Origin: Actinomycetota bacterium
Lineage (GTDB): Bacteria > Actinomycetota > CADDZG01 > JAHWKV01 > JAOPZY01
Length of the DNA stretch: 33,233 nucleotides
NCBI GenBank assembly: GCA_025963875.1
Contig: JAOPZY010000237.1
Coordinates: 1 to 33,233 of the forward strand
Direction: 5' to 3'
Position 1 is the stretch's first letter, and each line of letters starts with the position of its first letter. Shown piece after piece: positions 22,972 to 30,252 of the stretch. Position numbers and translations under genes: made by a program. The notes beneath the pieces are model-generated. The model worked only from the letters and a program-made list of their open reading frames with translations, was not told the origin of the DNA and ran no database searches.

Positions 22972-24602
22972 AGCCGGGGAGTGAGCTCGAGGATCACGCC
23001 CGCCGACATCCAGCGGGCGATGATGTCCTCGACCGTGCCCGAGACGGACTGGCGCTTGGCCACGAGCAGCGCCCCGATCTCGTGGAACTCCGCCTGGTTC
23101 TCGGGACCGATCACGCGCACCGACGCATCGAAATCCACCAGCCGGGCGTCCCTGCCCTTCCACCGCAGCGACACCTTCGCTTCCCGGACGTTGCGCGCGT
23201 CGGGAACGATCTGCTGGGGTTCGGCGGAGAGGACGAAGATCTTCCCGTTGCGGTAGACGAACCAGCAGGGCAGCGAGAGGTTGGAGGTGTCGGGGGTGAC
23301 CCAGATGATGTCGGATTTCTTGAGTCCCTCCTCGATGGCCGGCCCGATGGGCAGCGTCGCAAGCCGGTCCTCGTCGGCACCCCACCCGGCGCTGCGCTCC
23401 GGGACGTAGCCGAGCTGGTCCCACTCCGCATCCACCGCCCGCAGCACGTACCAGGCGGTGTAGTTGAAGAACTCGTCTACCGCCTCGAGCGGGTCGTCGA
23501 AGTCCTCCATGCGGATCAGCTCCTCGTGGGGGATCTGGCCGGAGTCGATCAGCTTGTGGCGCTGGGCGAGGGAGATCTCGATCGAGGCCTCGAGGCCGAG
23601 CTTGTCGTCGGGCCTTGGTCCGCCCGAGCCGCGGTCCTTGTGCGGGTCCCGCCGGAAGGCCAGGACCCACGACGGCGGCTGGGGGCTGATATAGCCCTCG
23701 GACCAGAACGTTCCGTCGCTCAGGATGGCCGATAGCAGGATCGTGGGCTTGGGGAACAGCAGCTTGAAGCCGGTCCAGTGGGCCTTGAACGTGCGGGTGA
23801 GGTTGCGCTCCTGAGCGATCGACAGCGTCCCGAGCTCGCCCGCCCCCTTGGGCACCTCGTAGTCGGACAGGCGCCGCGCGATGCGGGAGAGCACCTCGTT
23901 GGGAGCGTCGGCCTTCGGTTGGGGCACCGTGCGCTCCGCCCGGGACTTGAGGACAACCGGGGGGATGTCGACGAAGTCCCGGGTCGTGATGAGACGCTTC
24001 TCCTCCGCGGCCGCAGCTCGGGTCTCCAGCTCCGCCACGTGGTCCTCGTCGGCACCCCAGCCGATGGTCGGCTCGGGGAGATAGCCGAGCTGGTCCCACT
24101 CCGCCTCCACCGCCCGCAGGACGTACCAGGCGGTGTAGTTGAAGAACTCGTCCACGGCCTCGAGCGGGTCGTCGAAGTCCTCCATCCGGATCAGCTCCTC
24201 GTGGGGGATCTGACCCGAGTCGATCAGCTTGTGGCGCTGGGCGAGGGAGGTTTCGATCGAGGCCTCGAGGCCCAGCTTGTCGTCGGGCCGGGGGCCGCCG
24301 GAGCCGCGGGCCTTGGGCGGGTCCCGCCGGAAGGCGAGGACCCACGACGGCGGTTGGAGACTGATGTAGCCCTCGGACCAGAACTGGCCGTTGAGCAACG
24401 TTGCGGAGAGCAGGATGGTGGGGTTGGGGAACAGCAGCTTGAAGCCGGTCCAGTGGGCCTTGAACGTCCGGGTGATGTTGCGCTCAAGCCCGATCGACAG
24501 CGTGCCGATCTCCCCCGGTCCCTTCGGCACCTCGTAGTCGGCGAGATTGCGCGCGACATGGAGGCGCACATCGCTGATACCGACGACCTTCCTCAGAGCC
24601 AC
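22968..24602 (-). CDS. Unknown protein with internally duplicated domain and split-barrel-like C-terminus
   Basis: 544 residues, family not recognised. Residues 14-187 and 239-412 are nearly identical copies 225 codons apart; shared landmarks are DYEVPKG, FKAHWTGFKLLFP, FWSEGYIS, QPPSWVLAFRRDP, RGSGGPRPDDKLGLEAS and GWGADED. The spacer (188-238) is charged. The C-terminal ~125 residues (LPCWFVYRNGKIFVLSAEPQQIVPDARN..KVSLRWKGRDARLVDFDASVRVI) look like a pyridoxamine-phosphate-oxidase-type flavin split barrel; this is pattern recognition, not proof. No signal peptide or membrane segment. The start is GTG 24602 with AAGGGA four bases upstream, 49 bases after the ArsA-like gene. The stop overlaps the next gene (GTGA), so the two products are probably partners. 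Confidence 0.8.
   Translation of the reverse strand: MALRKVVGISDVRLHVARNLADYEVPKGPGEIGTLSIGLERNITRTFKAHWTGFKLLFPNPTILLSATLLNGQFWSEGYISLQPPSWVLAFRRDPPKARGSGGPRPDDKLGLEASIETSLAQRHKLIDSGQIPHEELIRMEDFDDPLEAVDEFFNYTAWYVLRAVEAEWDQLGYLPEPTIGWGADEDHVAELETRAAAAEEKRLITTRDFVDIPPVVLKSRAERTVPQPKADAPNEVLSRIARRLSDYEVPKGAGELGTLSIAQERNLTRTFKAHWTGFKLLFPKPTILLSAILSDGTFWSEGYISPQPPSWVLAFRRDPHKDRGSGGPRPDDKLGLEASIEISLAQRHKLIDSGQIPHEELIRMEDFDDPLEAVDEFFNYTAWYVLRAVDAEWDQLGYVPERSAGWGADEDRLATLPIGPAIEEGLKKSDIIWVTPDTSNLSLPCWFVYRNGKIFVLSAEPQQIVPDARNVREAKVSLRWKGRDARLVDFDASVRVIGPENQAEFHEIGALLVAKRQSVSGTVEDIIARWMSAGVILELTPRL
23367..23888 (-). repeat. Intragenic duplication, copy B
   Basis: Encodes residues 239-412 of the 544-residue protein. 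Nucleotide identity with copy A is about 95% in the best part (5 differences in about 109 bases around 23412 compared with 24087), at a constant 675-bp offset. Confidence 0.85.
24042..24563 (-). repeat. Intragenic duplication, copy A
   Basis: Encodes residues 14-187 of the 544-residue protein, in frame with copy B 675 bp away. The duplication preserves the reading frame exactly, and most differences between copies are conservative or silent. Confidence 0.85.
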
Positions 24603-24651
24603 ACGTTCCCTTTCCGTCGGTGCCCGTGAAGCCGCCAGATTATAGGGCCGC

Positions 24652-25758
24652 TCAGTCCCGGGCGAGGTGCCCGGAGCCGGCGAAGATCATCTCGGCCACG
24701 TCGTTGAGCGAGCTGAGGTTGGCCACGTCCCGGTTCATGTACGGGATCCGGACCCAACGCCGGCTCGGGACCTCGGACTCGAGTCGCTTCAGGCAGCGCT
24801 CCTCGCGCCGGCGAACCTGCTCGAACTCCTCCGCGATCTGGGCCAGTCGGTCGCCCAGCGGCGTGCCGACGGCGTCGCCGGCAGCGCCGGAGAAACGTGG
24901 GTGGATGCGGTTGACGACGAGGCCGCCGAAGTGAAGGTGGTGCGACGTCATCGAGGACACGAGGAACAGCGCCTCCTCCACGGCCTGGTCGGTCGGGCTC
25001 ACGACGACGACGAACCGGGTCAGGTCCTGGCGCAGCAGTTCGTAGACGGCCTGCGCCCGTTCCTTGAAGCCGTCGTACATGCCTTCGAAGTTGGCGAAGA
25101 AGTCGGCGGTGTCCTTCAGCGCCTCGGCCCCGATGACCTTCTGCACGACCCGGAGGAAGGCCACCGCCGCCAGGTTCATCGCCCGGAAGACGCCCCGCCC
25201 CCCGCCGACCGCCGGGACGAGGAACCACTTCAGCAGCCGGCCCTCCAGGAAGGAGGTCATCCGCTTCGGGGCGTCGAGGAAGTCGAGGGCGTTGCGGGTG
25301 GGCGGGGTGTCGATGACGATCAGGTCGTAGTTGCCCATCCAGTACAGCTCGTACAGCTTCTCCATGGCCATGTACTCGTGCGTGCCGGACAGGGCGCCGG
25401 AGATGGCCTGGTAGAACCGGTTGTCGATGATCGACTGCGCCCGGTCCTCGGACTTGGCGTAGCGGTGGACCAGGTCGTCGAAGGTCGTCTTCGTGTCGAG
25501 CATCATGGCGTCGAGCGGGGCGGGCGGGAGCCCGGCGGCCTCGAAGGCCTCGTCCGGCACCGGGCTCGGCTTGTTGGAGAGCGCCGTGAGGCCGAGGGCG
25601 TCGGCCAGCCGCTTGGCGGGGTCGATGGTGACGACGCACGTCTGGCGGCCGCGCAGCGCTCCCTCCATGGCGATGGCGGCCGACACCGTGGTCTTGCCGA
25701 CGCCGCCGGGGCCGGCACAGATGACGATCTGCCCGTCGAGGGCCGACTCGAGGCTCAC
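24652..25758 (-). CDS. ArsA/Get3-like ATPase, second of pair
   Basis: 368 residues. Deviant Walker A near the N-terminus (AGPGGVGKTT), switch I VVTIDPAKRLADALGL, and switch II/Walker B YDLIVIDTPPTRNALDFLDAP. It belongs to the SIMIBI ATPase group of ArsA and Get3. Actinobacteria typically encode two adjacent copies (in M. tuberculosis Rv3679 and Rv3680, studied as Get3 homologues), which are thought to work together. It has no arsenite cysteine signature that I can see, so metalloid export is unlikely. GTG 25758 overlaps the upstream stop by 4 bases (GTGA). The 544-residue unknown gene follows. Confidence 0.9.
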   Translation of the reverse strand: MSLESALDGQIVICAGPGGVGKTTVSAAIAMEGALRGRQTCVVTIDPAKRLADALGLTALSNKPSPVPDEAFEAAGLPPAPLDAMMLDTKTTFDDLVHRYAKSEDRAQSIIDNRFYQAISGALSGTHEYMAMEKLYELYWMGNYDLIVIDTPPTRNALDFLDAPKRMTSFLEGRLLKWFLVPAVGGGRGVFRAMNLAAVAFLRVVQKVIGAEALKDTADFFANFEGMYDGFKERAQAVYELLRQDLTRFVVVVSPTDQAVEEALFLVSSMTSHHLHFGGLVVNRIHPRFSGAAGDAVGTPLGDRLAQIAEEFEQVRRREERCLKRLESEVPSRRWVRIPYMNRDVANLSSLNDVAEMIFAGSGHLARD

Positions 25759-26720
25759 GCCTGATCTTCGATGACGTCGGCGAGCAGGTCCAGCTCCTTG
25801 CCGGCGAAGCCGTCGCCGAAGAGGAAGGGCAGGTCGATCACCGACGCCGTCCCGTCGAGGCCATCGATCAGCGTCTGCCGGTGTTCCTGCTGGATGGCGC
25901 GCCGGTCCCGGTAGAACTCGCCGCAGGCGAACAGCGCCTGGGCGCGCTGGTCGGACAGGGGCGGGGCGTCCTTCGTCCGGGGCCGCAACCCTCGGGGTGT
26001 CTTCAGGCGGTCGAGGGCGGCGTTGACGGCCGGGTCCTCGGCAAAAGGCGGGTAGAGCATGTTGAGGTGGACGCGGTCGACGTTCATGTGGACCCGCTCC
26101 TCCAGCAGCCTGGTGGTCTCGAGCGTCTCCTTCACCGGCGTCTCCTCGGCGAGGCTGACAAGGTGGACGGCCACCTGCTCGGGATCGTGCAGCCAGTCCG
26201 ACACCCGCCTTGCGTGACCGGCCAGCGTGCCCACGGGAACCGCCTCGAGGAAGCCCTCCGGCGACCGCAGCATCGACACCGCATGGCCGGCGGCCGGCGT
26301 ATCGAGGATGGCGAGGTCGAACTCGCCCTTGCGGGCCACCTGGTACCAGATCTTGCCGAGCATGAGGATGTCCCGCAGGCCGGGCGCGGCGTGGGTCACG
26401 TAGTAGACGAGCTGGGACGTCACGAGGGGTTTGACCACCCGCTTCGCATGGAACTGGACCTCGAAGTACTCCGAGAGCGCCTCTTCCGGCGAGACGTGCA
26501 TGGCCCAGAGGCCCGGGCGCAGCTCGCGCGGCTCGCTGGTCAGGGGCGGGGCGGCGAGGAGGCTGGAGAGGGCGTTCTTGCCCTCGATCTCCGCCACGAG
26601 GACCCGGAGGTCGTGGCGGGCGGCCATGACTCCGAGGGCCGCGGCGATGGTGGTTTTCCCGACCCCGCCCTTGCCGGAGATAATGAGGAGCCTGCGGTCG
26701 AGTATGGCGTCCAGAGACAC
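25755..26720 (-). CDS. ArsA/Get3-like ATPase, first of pair
   Basis: 321 residues. P-loop ISGKGGVGKTTIAAALG (15-31), VAEIEGKNALSSLL where Get3 has its switch I, and FDLAILDTPAAGHAVSMLRSPEGF as Walker B. First gene of the five-gene minus-strand operon and partner of the next ATPase. GTG at 26720 has no ribosome site but has TATCAT seven bases upstream on the minus strand, so the mRNA may be leaderless. The divergent NfeD gene begins within about 50 bases. Likely role by family: client targeting or chaperone-type ATPase; the client is unknown. Confidence 0.9.
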   Translation of the reverse strand: MSLDAILDRRLLIISGKGGVGKTTIAAALGVMAARHDLRVLVAEIEGKNALSSLLAAPPLTSEPRELRPGLWAMHVSPEEALSEYFEVQFHAKRVVKPLVTSQLVYYVTHAAPGLRDILMLGKIWYQVARKGEFDLAILDTPAAGHAVSMLRSPEGFLEAVPVGTLAGHARRVSDWLHDPEQVAVHLVSLAEETPVKETLETTRLLEERVHMNVDRVHLNMLYPPFAEDPAVNAALDRLKTPRGLRPRTKDAPPLSDQRAQALFACGEFYRDRRAIQQEHRQTLIDGLDGTASVIDLPFLFGDGFAGKELDLLADVIEDQA

Positions 26721-26727
26721 GGTCTTG

Positions 26728-26733
26728 ATGATA
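26728..26733 (-). promoter_or_regulatory. Possible -10 of the ArsA operon (leaderless)
   Basis: TATCAT on the minus strand, seven bases before the GTG at 26720, the spacing expected if transcription begins at the start codon. Confidence 0.45.
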
Positions 26734-26772
26734 CCCCCACGTTTTTACAGAGCTTTCCTGCTGCACTGCCTC

Positions 26773-28098
26773 ATGCCGGGGATGCTCAGCGCGCTCGCCG
26801 TCCTGTCGCTGGCAGCTCCCGCCTGGTCATCTACCCGTTTGCAGGGCGCGCGTTCCATTTCGAGTGTGGGCGGCGCCGTGGACTACTTCGAGCTCTCCGG
26901 GGTGATCGACCCGGTCTCGGCAAAGGCACTGGTCCGGGTGATCGCCTCGTCGGAGGCCTCGCAGGCCGCGGTCCTCATCGTCCGCCTCGACACCCCGGGG
27001 GGCTTACGGGTCTCCGTCACCGACCTGGTCGACCGCATCCGCCACGCGACGGTCCCCATCGTCGTGTGGATCGCTCCCCAGGGGGCCCGCGCCGCCGGCG
27101 CCGGCGTCTTCCTTGCCGACGCGGCGCCGGTCCTCGCCATGGGGCCGGGCACGACGCTCGGTCCGGTCGTCCCGGTGAACCTCGACGGGAAGACCGACCC
27201 GGCGGCCGCCATGGGCTACCTCAGGAGCATCGTCTCGGGCGGCCCCCGTTCGGTGACCACCGTTCCGGTGGGGGCGGTGAGCGACGAGGCCGCCGCCTCG
27301 GCCGGCATCATCAGCTTCCGTGCCGGGACCCTCGGCACGCTCCTGGCGAACCTCGACGGCAGGACCGTGCCCGTGGACGGCCAGCCGGTCAAGCTGTCCG
27401 TGGCCGGCGCCCCACTCCGGTTCCAGAAGCTCGGGTTCTTCGACCGCCTGCTGCACGCCGCCACCCGGCCCGCGGTCGCCTACATGCTCCTGCTGATCGG
27501 CCTGTTCGGGATCGTGTTCGAGCTGTACTTCCCGGGCATCGGGGCCGCCGGGTTGATGGGCGGCGGGGCGCTCGTCCTCTCGCTCTACGGCTTCAGCGTG
27601 ATGCCGACCTCATGGGCGGCGCTGGCGCTGGTCGTCGTGGGGATCGTGGCGTTCGTCCCCGACCTGCACAGCGGCGGCCTCGGCATCCCCACGGCGTTTG
27701 GCACGGTCGCGCTGGTGGCCGGCAGCATCCTGCTCTTCCCGCACGCCTCGCCGGCCCTTCGCCTGCCGTGGTGGGCGACCGTCGCGGGGGTCGCCGGGAC
27801 GCTGCTGTTCTTCATCTCGATCATGACCGCCGCCCTGCGGGCCAGGGCCGCTCGCCCGCCGGCCGGTATCGAGGGCCTGGTCGGCAGCGTGGGGCTGGCC
27901 AGGACGGACCTGGTGCCCGACGGCGAGGTCACCGCTGCCGGGTCGCTCTGGCGGGCCCGGACGCTGGGGGCGGCCATCCCCGAAGGCACCAGGGTACGCG
28001 TCCGCTCGGTGTCGGGGCTGCTGCTGCTCGTGGAGGGCGTTGAAGCTGGGGACGGAGCCGGCGAAACGTCCCATGACGAAGGCCCCGTCGAGGCGTAG
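26773..28098 (+). CDS. NfeD-family membrane protein with degenerate protease domain
   Basis: About 441 residues. Signal-like start (MLSALAVLSLAAPAWS), then a ClpP/crotonase-type domain (YFELSGVIDPVSAKALVRVI; LIVRLDTPGG; APQGARAAGAGVFLADAAPVLAMGPGTTLG), about five membrane helices from YMLLLIGLFGIVFELYFPG, and a C-terminal OB-fold NfeD domain (GLVGSVGLARTDLVPDGEVTAAGSLWRART). Long NfeD proteins pair with SPFH/stomatin proteins in membrane quality control. The catalytic serine of active members (RAASAG-type) is Gly109 here, so proteolysis is unlikely. ATG 26728 is an alternative start giving a more basic signal n-region but would overlap the divergent promoter. Confidence 0.88.
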   Translation: MPGMLSALAVLSLAAPAWSSTRLQGARSISSVGGAVDYFELSGVIDPVSAKALVRVIASSEASQAAVLIVRLDTPGGLRVSVTDLVDRIRHATVPIVVWIAPQGARAAGAGVFLADAAPVLAMGPGTTLGPVVPVNLDGKTDPAAAMGYLRSIVSGGPRSVTTVPVGAVSDEAAASAGIISFRAGTLGTLLANLDGRTVPVDGQPVKLSVAGAPLRFQKLGFFDRLLHAATRPAVAYMLLLIGLFGIVFELYFPGIGAAGLMGGGALVLSLYGFSVMPTSWAALALVVVGIVAFVPDLHSGGLGIPTAFGTVALVAGSILLFPHASPALRLPWWATVAGVAGTLLFFISIMTAALRARAARPPAGIEGLVGSVGLARTDLVPDGEVTAAGSLWRARTLGAAIPEGTRVRVRSVSGLLLLVEGVEAGDGAGETSHDEGPVEA

Positions 28099-28120
28099 CG
28101 GCCGCCGACGTTCGTCTGCT

Positions 28121-28155
28121 ATCGCGCGTATGTGCGCGAAAGGCGACTAACCTCC
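28121..28155 (+). repeat. Hairpin repeat motif, copy 2
   Basis: Matches 21056-21090 at 31 of 35 positions, same strand. It lies between the NfeD gene and the AMIN-like gene, about 60 bases before the latter's ATG. Contains CGCGC/GCGCG hairpin arms then GAAAGGCGACTAACCTCC. Confidence 0.6.
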
Positions 28156-28216
28156 GCTCGGCCCGGCGGTGTCCCTCGCGCCCGGCTAGTGGTTAGAGTC
28201 TCCCGGGGGGGAGATC

Positions 28217-28882
28217 ATGCGGACCCGTTGGTGGGTGGGCTGTGCCATCGTGGCACTCGCGGGACTTGGGCTTACGGCGGGACCCGTTCCCGCCACGGCT
28301 CCGGCCGCATTCTCCTGCTCCCCTTCCTCCGGCACCCTGGGGGGCCTCCAGGTCCTCCAGCACGTCACGGCCACCGCCGAGTCTGGCAACGACCGGATCG
28401 TGTTCGAGTTCGCCACCCTCCCGGCCCCCTCGGGTGTGGGCGCCACCTACACGGTCTCGGCCGCCACGCCCCCGTTCACAGCCGGGGCACGTGGGCAGCC
28501 TCTGGCAGTCGCCGGGCAGTCGTTCGCCAAGGTGGCCTTCCACAACGCCTACCTGCAGGACCCCGTCAACGTGCCAGCCCGGGTCGCGTACACGGGCCCG
28601 CAGGACCTGAAGCCTGGTCTGGCACTCCTCTCGGAGGCCGTGGTATCGGACGCCTTCGAGGGCTCCCTCACCTGGATCCTCGGCCTCCAGCAGAAGGCAT
28701 GCTGGCGCGTGACGCAACTCAACGCGCCCGTGCGCCTGATCGTGGACCTTCAGCCCGTGACGCTGCCGGTGACCGGGGCGCAGATCCCCCCGGTGCCGCT
28801 CGGGGCCCTGGGGCTCGCCGCCCTCGCGGGTGGCCTCTTCCTGCGGCGGCGGGCTGGCGTTGCGGCTCGGAGAACGTTCTAG
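28217..28882 (+). CDS. Secreted AMIN-like protein with LPXTG anchor
   Basis: 221 residues. Signal peptide MRTRWWVGCAIVALAGLGL..PATAPAA. An AMIN-like beta domain (about 45-180) has DRIVFEFATLP, YTVSAATPPFT, GQPLAVAGQSFAKVAF and VRLIVDLQP. The tail has LPVTG at 183-187, a hydrophobic helix (PLGALGLAALAGGLFL) and RRR, a sortase signal. AMIN domains usually help target proteins to the envelope. Ribosome site GGGGGGAG is about four bases before ATG. A paralogue without signal or anchor is at 32119. The downstream region holds overlapping palindromes. Confidence 0.87.
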   Translation: MRTRWWVGCAIVALAGLGLTAGPVPATAPAAFSCSPSSGTLGGLQVLQHVTATAESGNDRIVFEFATLPAPSGVGATYTVSAATPPFTAGARGQPLAVAGQSFAKVAFHNAYLQDPVNVPARVAYTGPQDLKPGLALLSEAVVSDAFEGSLTWILGLQQKACWRVTQLNAPVRLIVDLQPVTLPVTGAQIPPVPLGALGLAALAGGLFLRRRAGVAARRTF

Positions 28883-28886
28883 AACG
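28871..28886. promoter_or_regulatory. Overlapping palindromes at gene end
   Basis: AGAACGTTCT (28871-28880) and CGTTCTAGAACG (28875-28886) are both perfect inverted repeats and share bases, covering the stop codon of the AMIN-like gene. They lie about 90 bases before the MFS start. Possible operator for the MFS/GH63 genes or part of a terminator. A further hairpin GGGG/CCCC lies at 28915-28927. Confidence 0.4.
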
Positions 28887-28970
28887 CCATTCTAAACGTC
28901 TTTGAGTATATTCTGGGGTATAACCCCGGTTTCTACTCACAGACTGTCCAAAGCCCTCGGGGGGACCTGC

Positions 28971-30242
28971 TTGCGCGAAGAGGCGGCGGCGGAGGCCAGG
29001 TACCGCCGCAAGCTGATGGGGTTGCTGTCGGCCGCCACCTTCTTCGAAGGCTACGACGGGTACGTCTTCTCGTTCGTGCTGGCCCAGGTGCTCACGACCT
29101 ACGGCGGCACCGAGCGGACCGGCGGCGTGATCCGGGCGATCACCATCGCCGGCACGGTGGCCGCCTTCTTCCTGGCGACGCAGGCCGACCGCATCGGCCG
29201 CCGGCGCCTGCTGCTCATCACCGTAACCGGCTACACCGTCATGACCGCGCTGACCTCGGCGGCACCCAACCTCGTCTGGTACACGGTCGCCCAGTTCCTG
29301 GCGCAGGTGTTCCTCGGAGCCGAGTGGGCGGCAGCGGTCACGATGGTCGTCGAGGAGTATCCCCAGGACCGCCGGGGCCGGGCACTGGGCATCCTGACCT
29401 CGATGGGGACCCTGGGGGGCATCTCGGTCGGGCTCCTGGGCTTCGCCGGGTTCATGGGCAATCCCCTCGGCTGGCGCGCGTTCTACCTCGTGGGGCTGAT
29501 CCCCCTCGTCGTCGTGGCGGTCGGGCGACGGGGGCTGCGGGAAACACGGCGCTACGAGGCGGCGACCCAGGCCGCCGACCTGAACCGCTCGGGCATCTTC
29601 GAGCCCTGGAAGCCGGAGTTCCGCCACAACGTCCTGGCCGTCGGGCTGACCCATTTCTTCCGGTACCTCGCCGTGTCGGCCGGGGTGGCCTGGTGGGTCT
29701 ACTACGCAGAGAAGGAGGCCCACATGTCGGTCTCCCTGACCGGACTGTACCTCGCCATCGCCGGCGTGGTGGGAGCGCTCGGATTCGTCATCGCCGGGAG
29801 GCTCATGGACCGATTCGGCCGGAAGCCGACCTTCCTCACCTACGTGGTCATGGCCGGCATCCTCGGCACCCTGCTGTTCCAGACCCATGCGCCGGGGCCG
29901 ATGCTGCCCCTGCTCTGCGGCACGATCTTCTTTGGGCTGGGCTCGGGCGCGGCGACGACCGCCTTCGCCACGGAATGCTTCCCCACCTACGTGCGAGGCC
30001 GGGCGGCGACGTGGTGCCGGAACGCCTTCGAGGTCCCCGGCGGGATCTTCGGGCCGCTGATCGTCGGGTTCCTCGGCGACCACCGCCACGGCGCCATCGG
30101 GTCCATCGGCGGGGCCGCGAGTCTGCTGTTCCTCGTCTGCACACTTCCGGTCATCGTCATCGCCTGGAAGGGCATCGCCGAGACGAAGGGCCTCGATCTC
30201 GGCACGCTGGATCCGGTGTCGGCGCCCGCTGCCGCTGGGTAA
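28971..30242 (+). CDS. MFS transporter, sugar-porter-like
   Basis: About 423 residues with twelve membrane segments. Typical metabolite:H+ symporter features: FFEGYDGYVFSFVL in helix 1, ATQADRIGRRRLLLI in loop 2-3, QFLAQVFLGAEWAAAVTMVVEEYPQDRRGRALG in helices 4-5, AGRLMDRFGRKPTFL in loop 8-9, and ATECFPTYVRGRA after helix 10. The TTG at 28971 is chosen for GGGGGG six bases upstream; the frame extends to 28902. A TATATT (28907-28912) may be its -10. The GH63-type hydrolase gene follows after ten bases, so the likely cargo is that enzyme's substrate. Confidence 0.87.
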   Translation: MREEAAAEARYRRKLMGLLSAATFFEGYDGYVFSFVLAQVLTTYGGTERTGGVIRAITIAGTVAAFFLATQADRIGRRRLLLITVTGYTVMTALTSAAPNLVWYTVAQFLAQVFLGAEWAAAVTMVVEEYPQDRRGRALGILTSMGTLGGISVGLLGFAGFMGNPLGWRAFYLVGLIPLVVVAVGRRGLRETRRYEAATQAADLNRSGIFEPWKPEFRHNVLAVGLTHFFRYLAVSAGVAWWVYYAEKEAHMSVSLTGLYLAIAGVVGALGFVIAGRLMDRFGRKPTFLTYVVMAGILGTLLFQTHAPGPMLPLLCGTIFFGLGSGAATTAFATECFPTYVRGRAATWCRNAFEVPGGIFGPLIVGFLGDHRHGAIGSIGGAASLLFLVCTLPVIVIAWKGIAETKGLDLGTLDPVSAPAAAG

Positions 30243-30252
30243 GACCTCGGGA

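Noticed and set aside
22972-24345. N-terminal extension of the ThDP-like protein in its open frame
   Set aside because: The extension is Arg/Gly/Pro-rich with no PYR-domain motifs and is antisense-phase shadow of the 544-residue gene, including its duplicated repeats.
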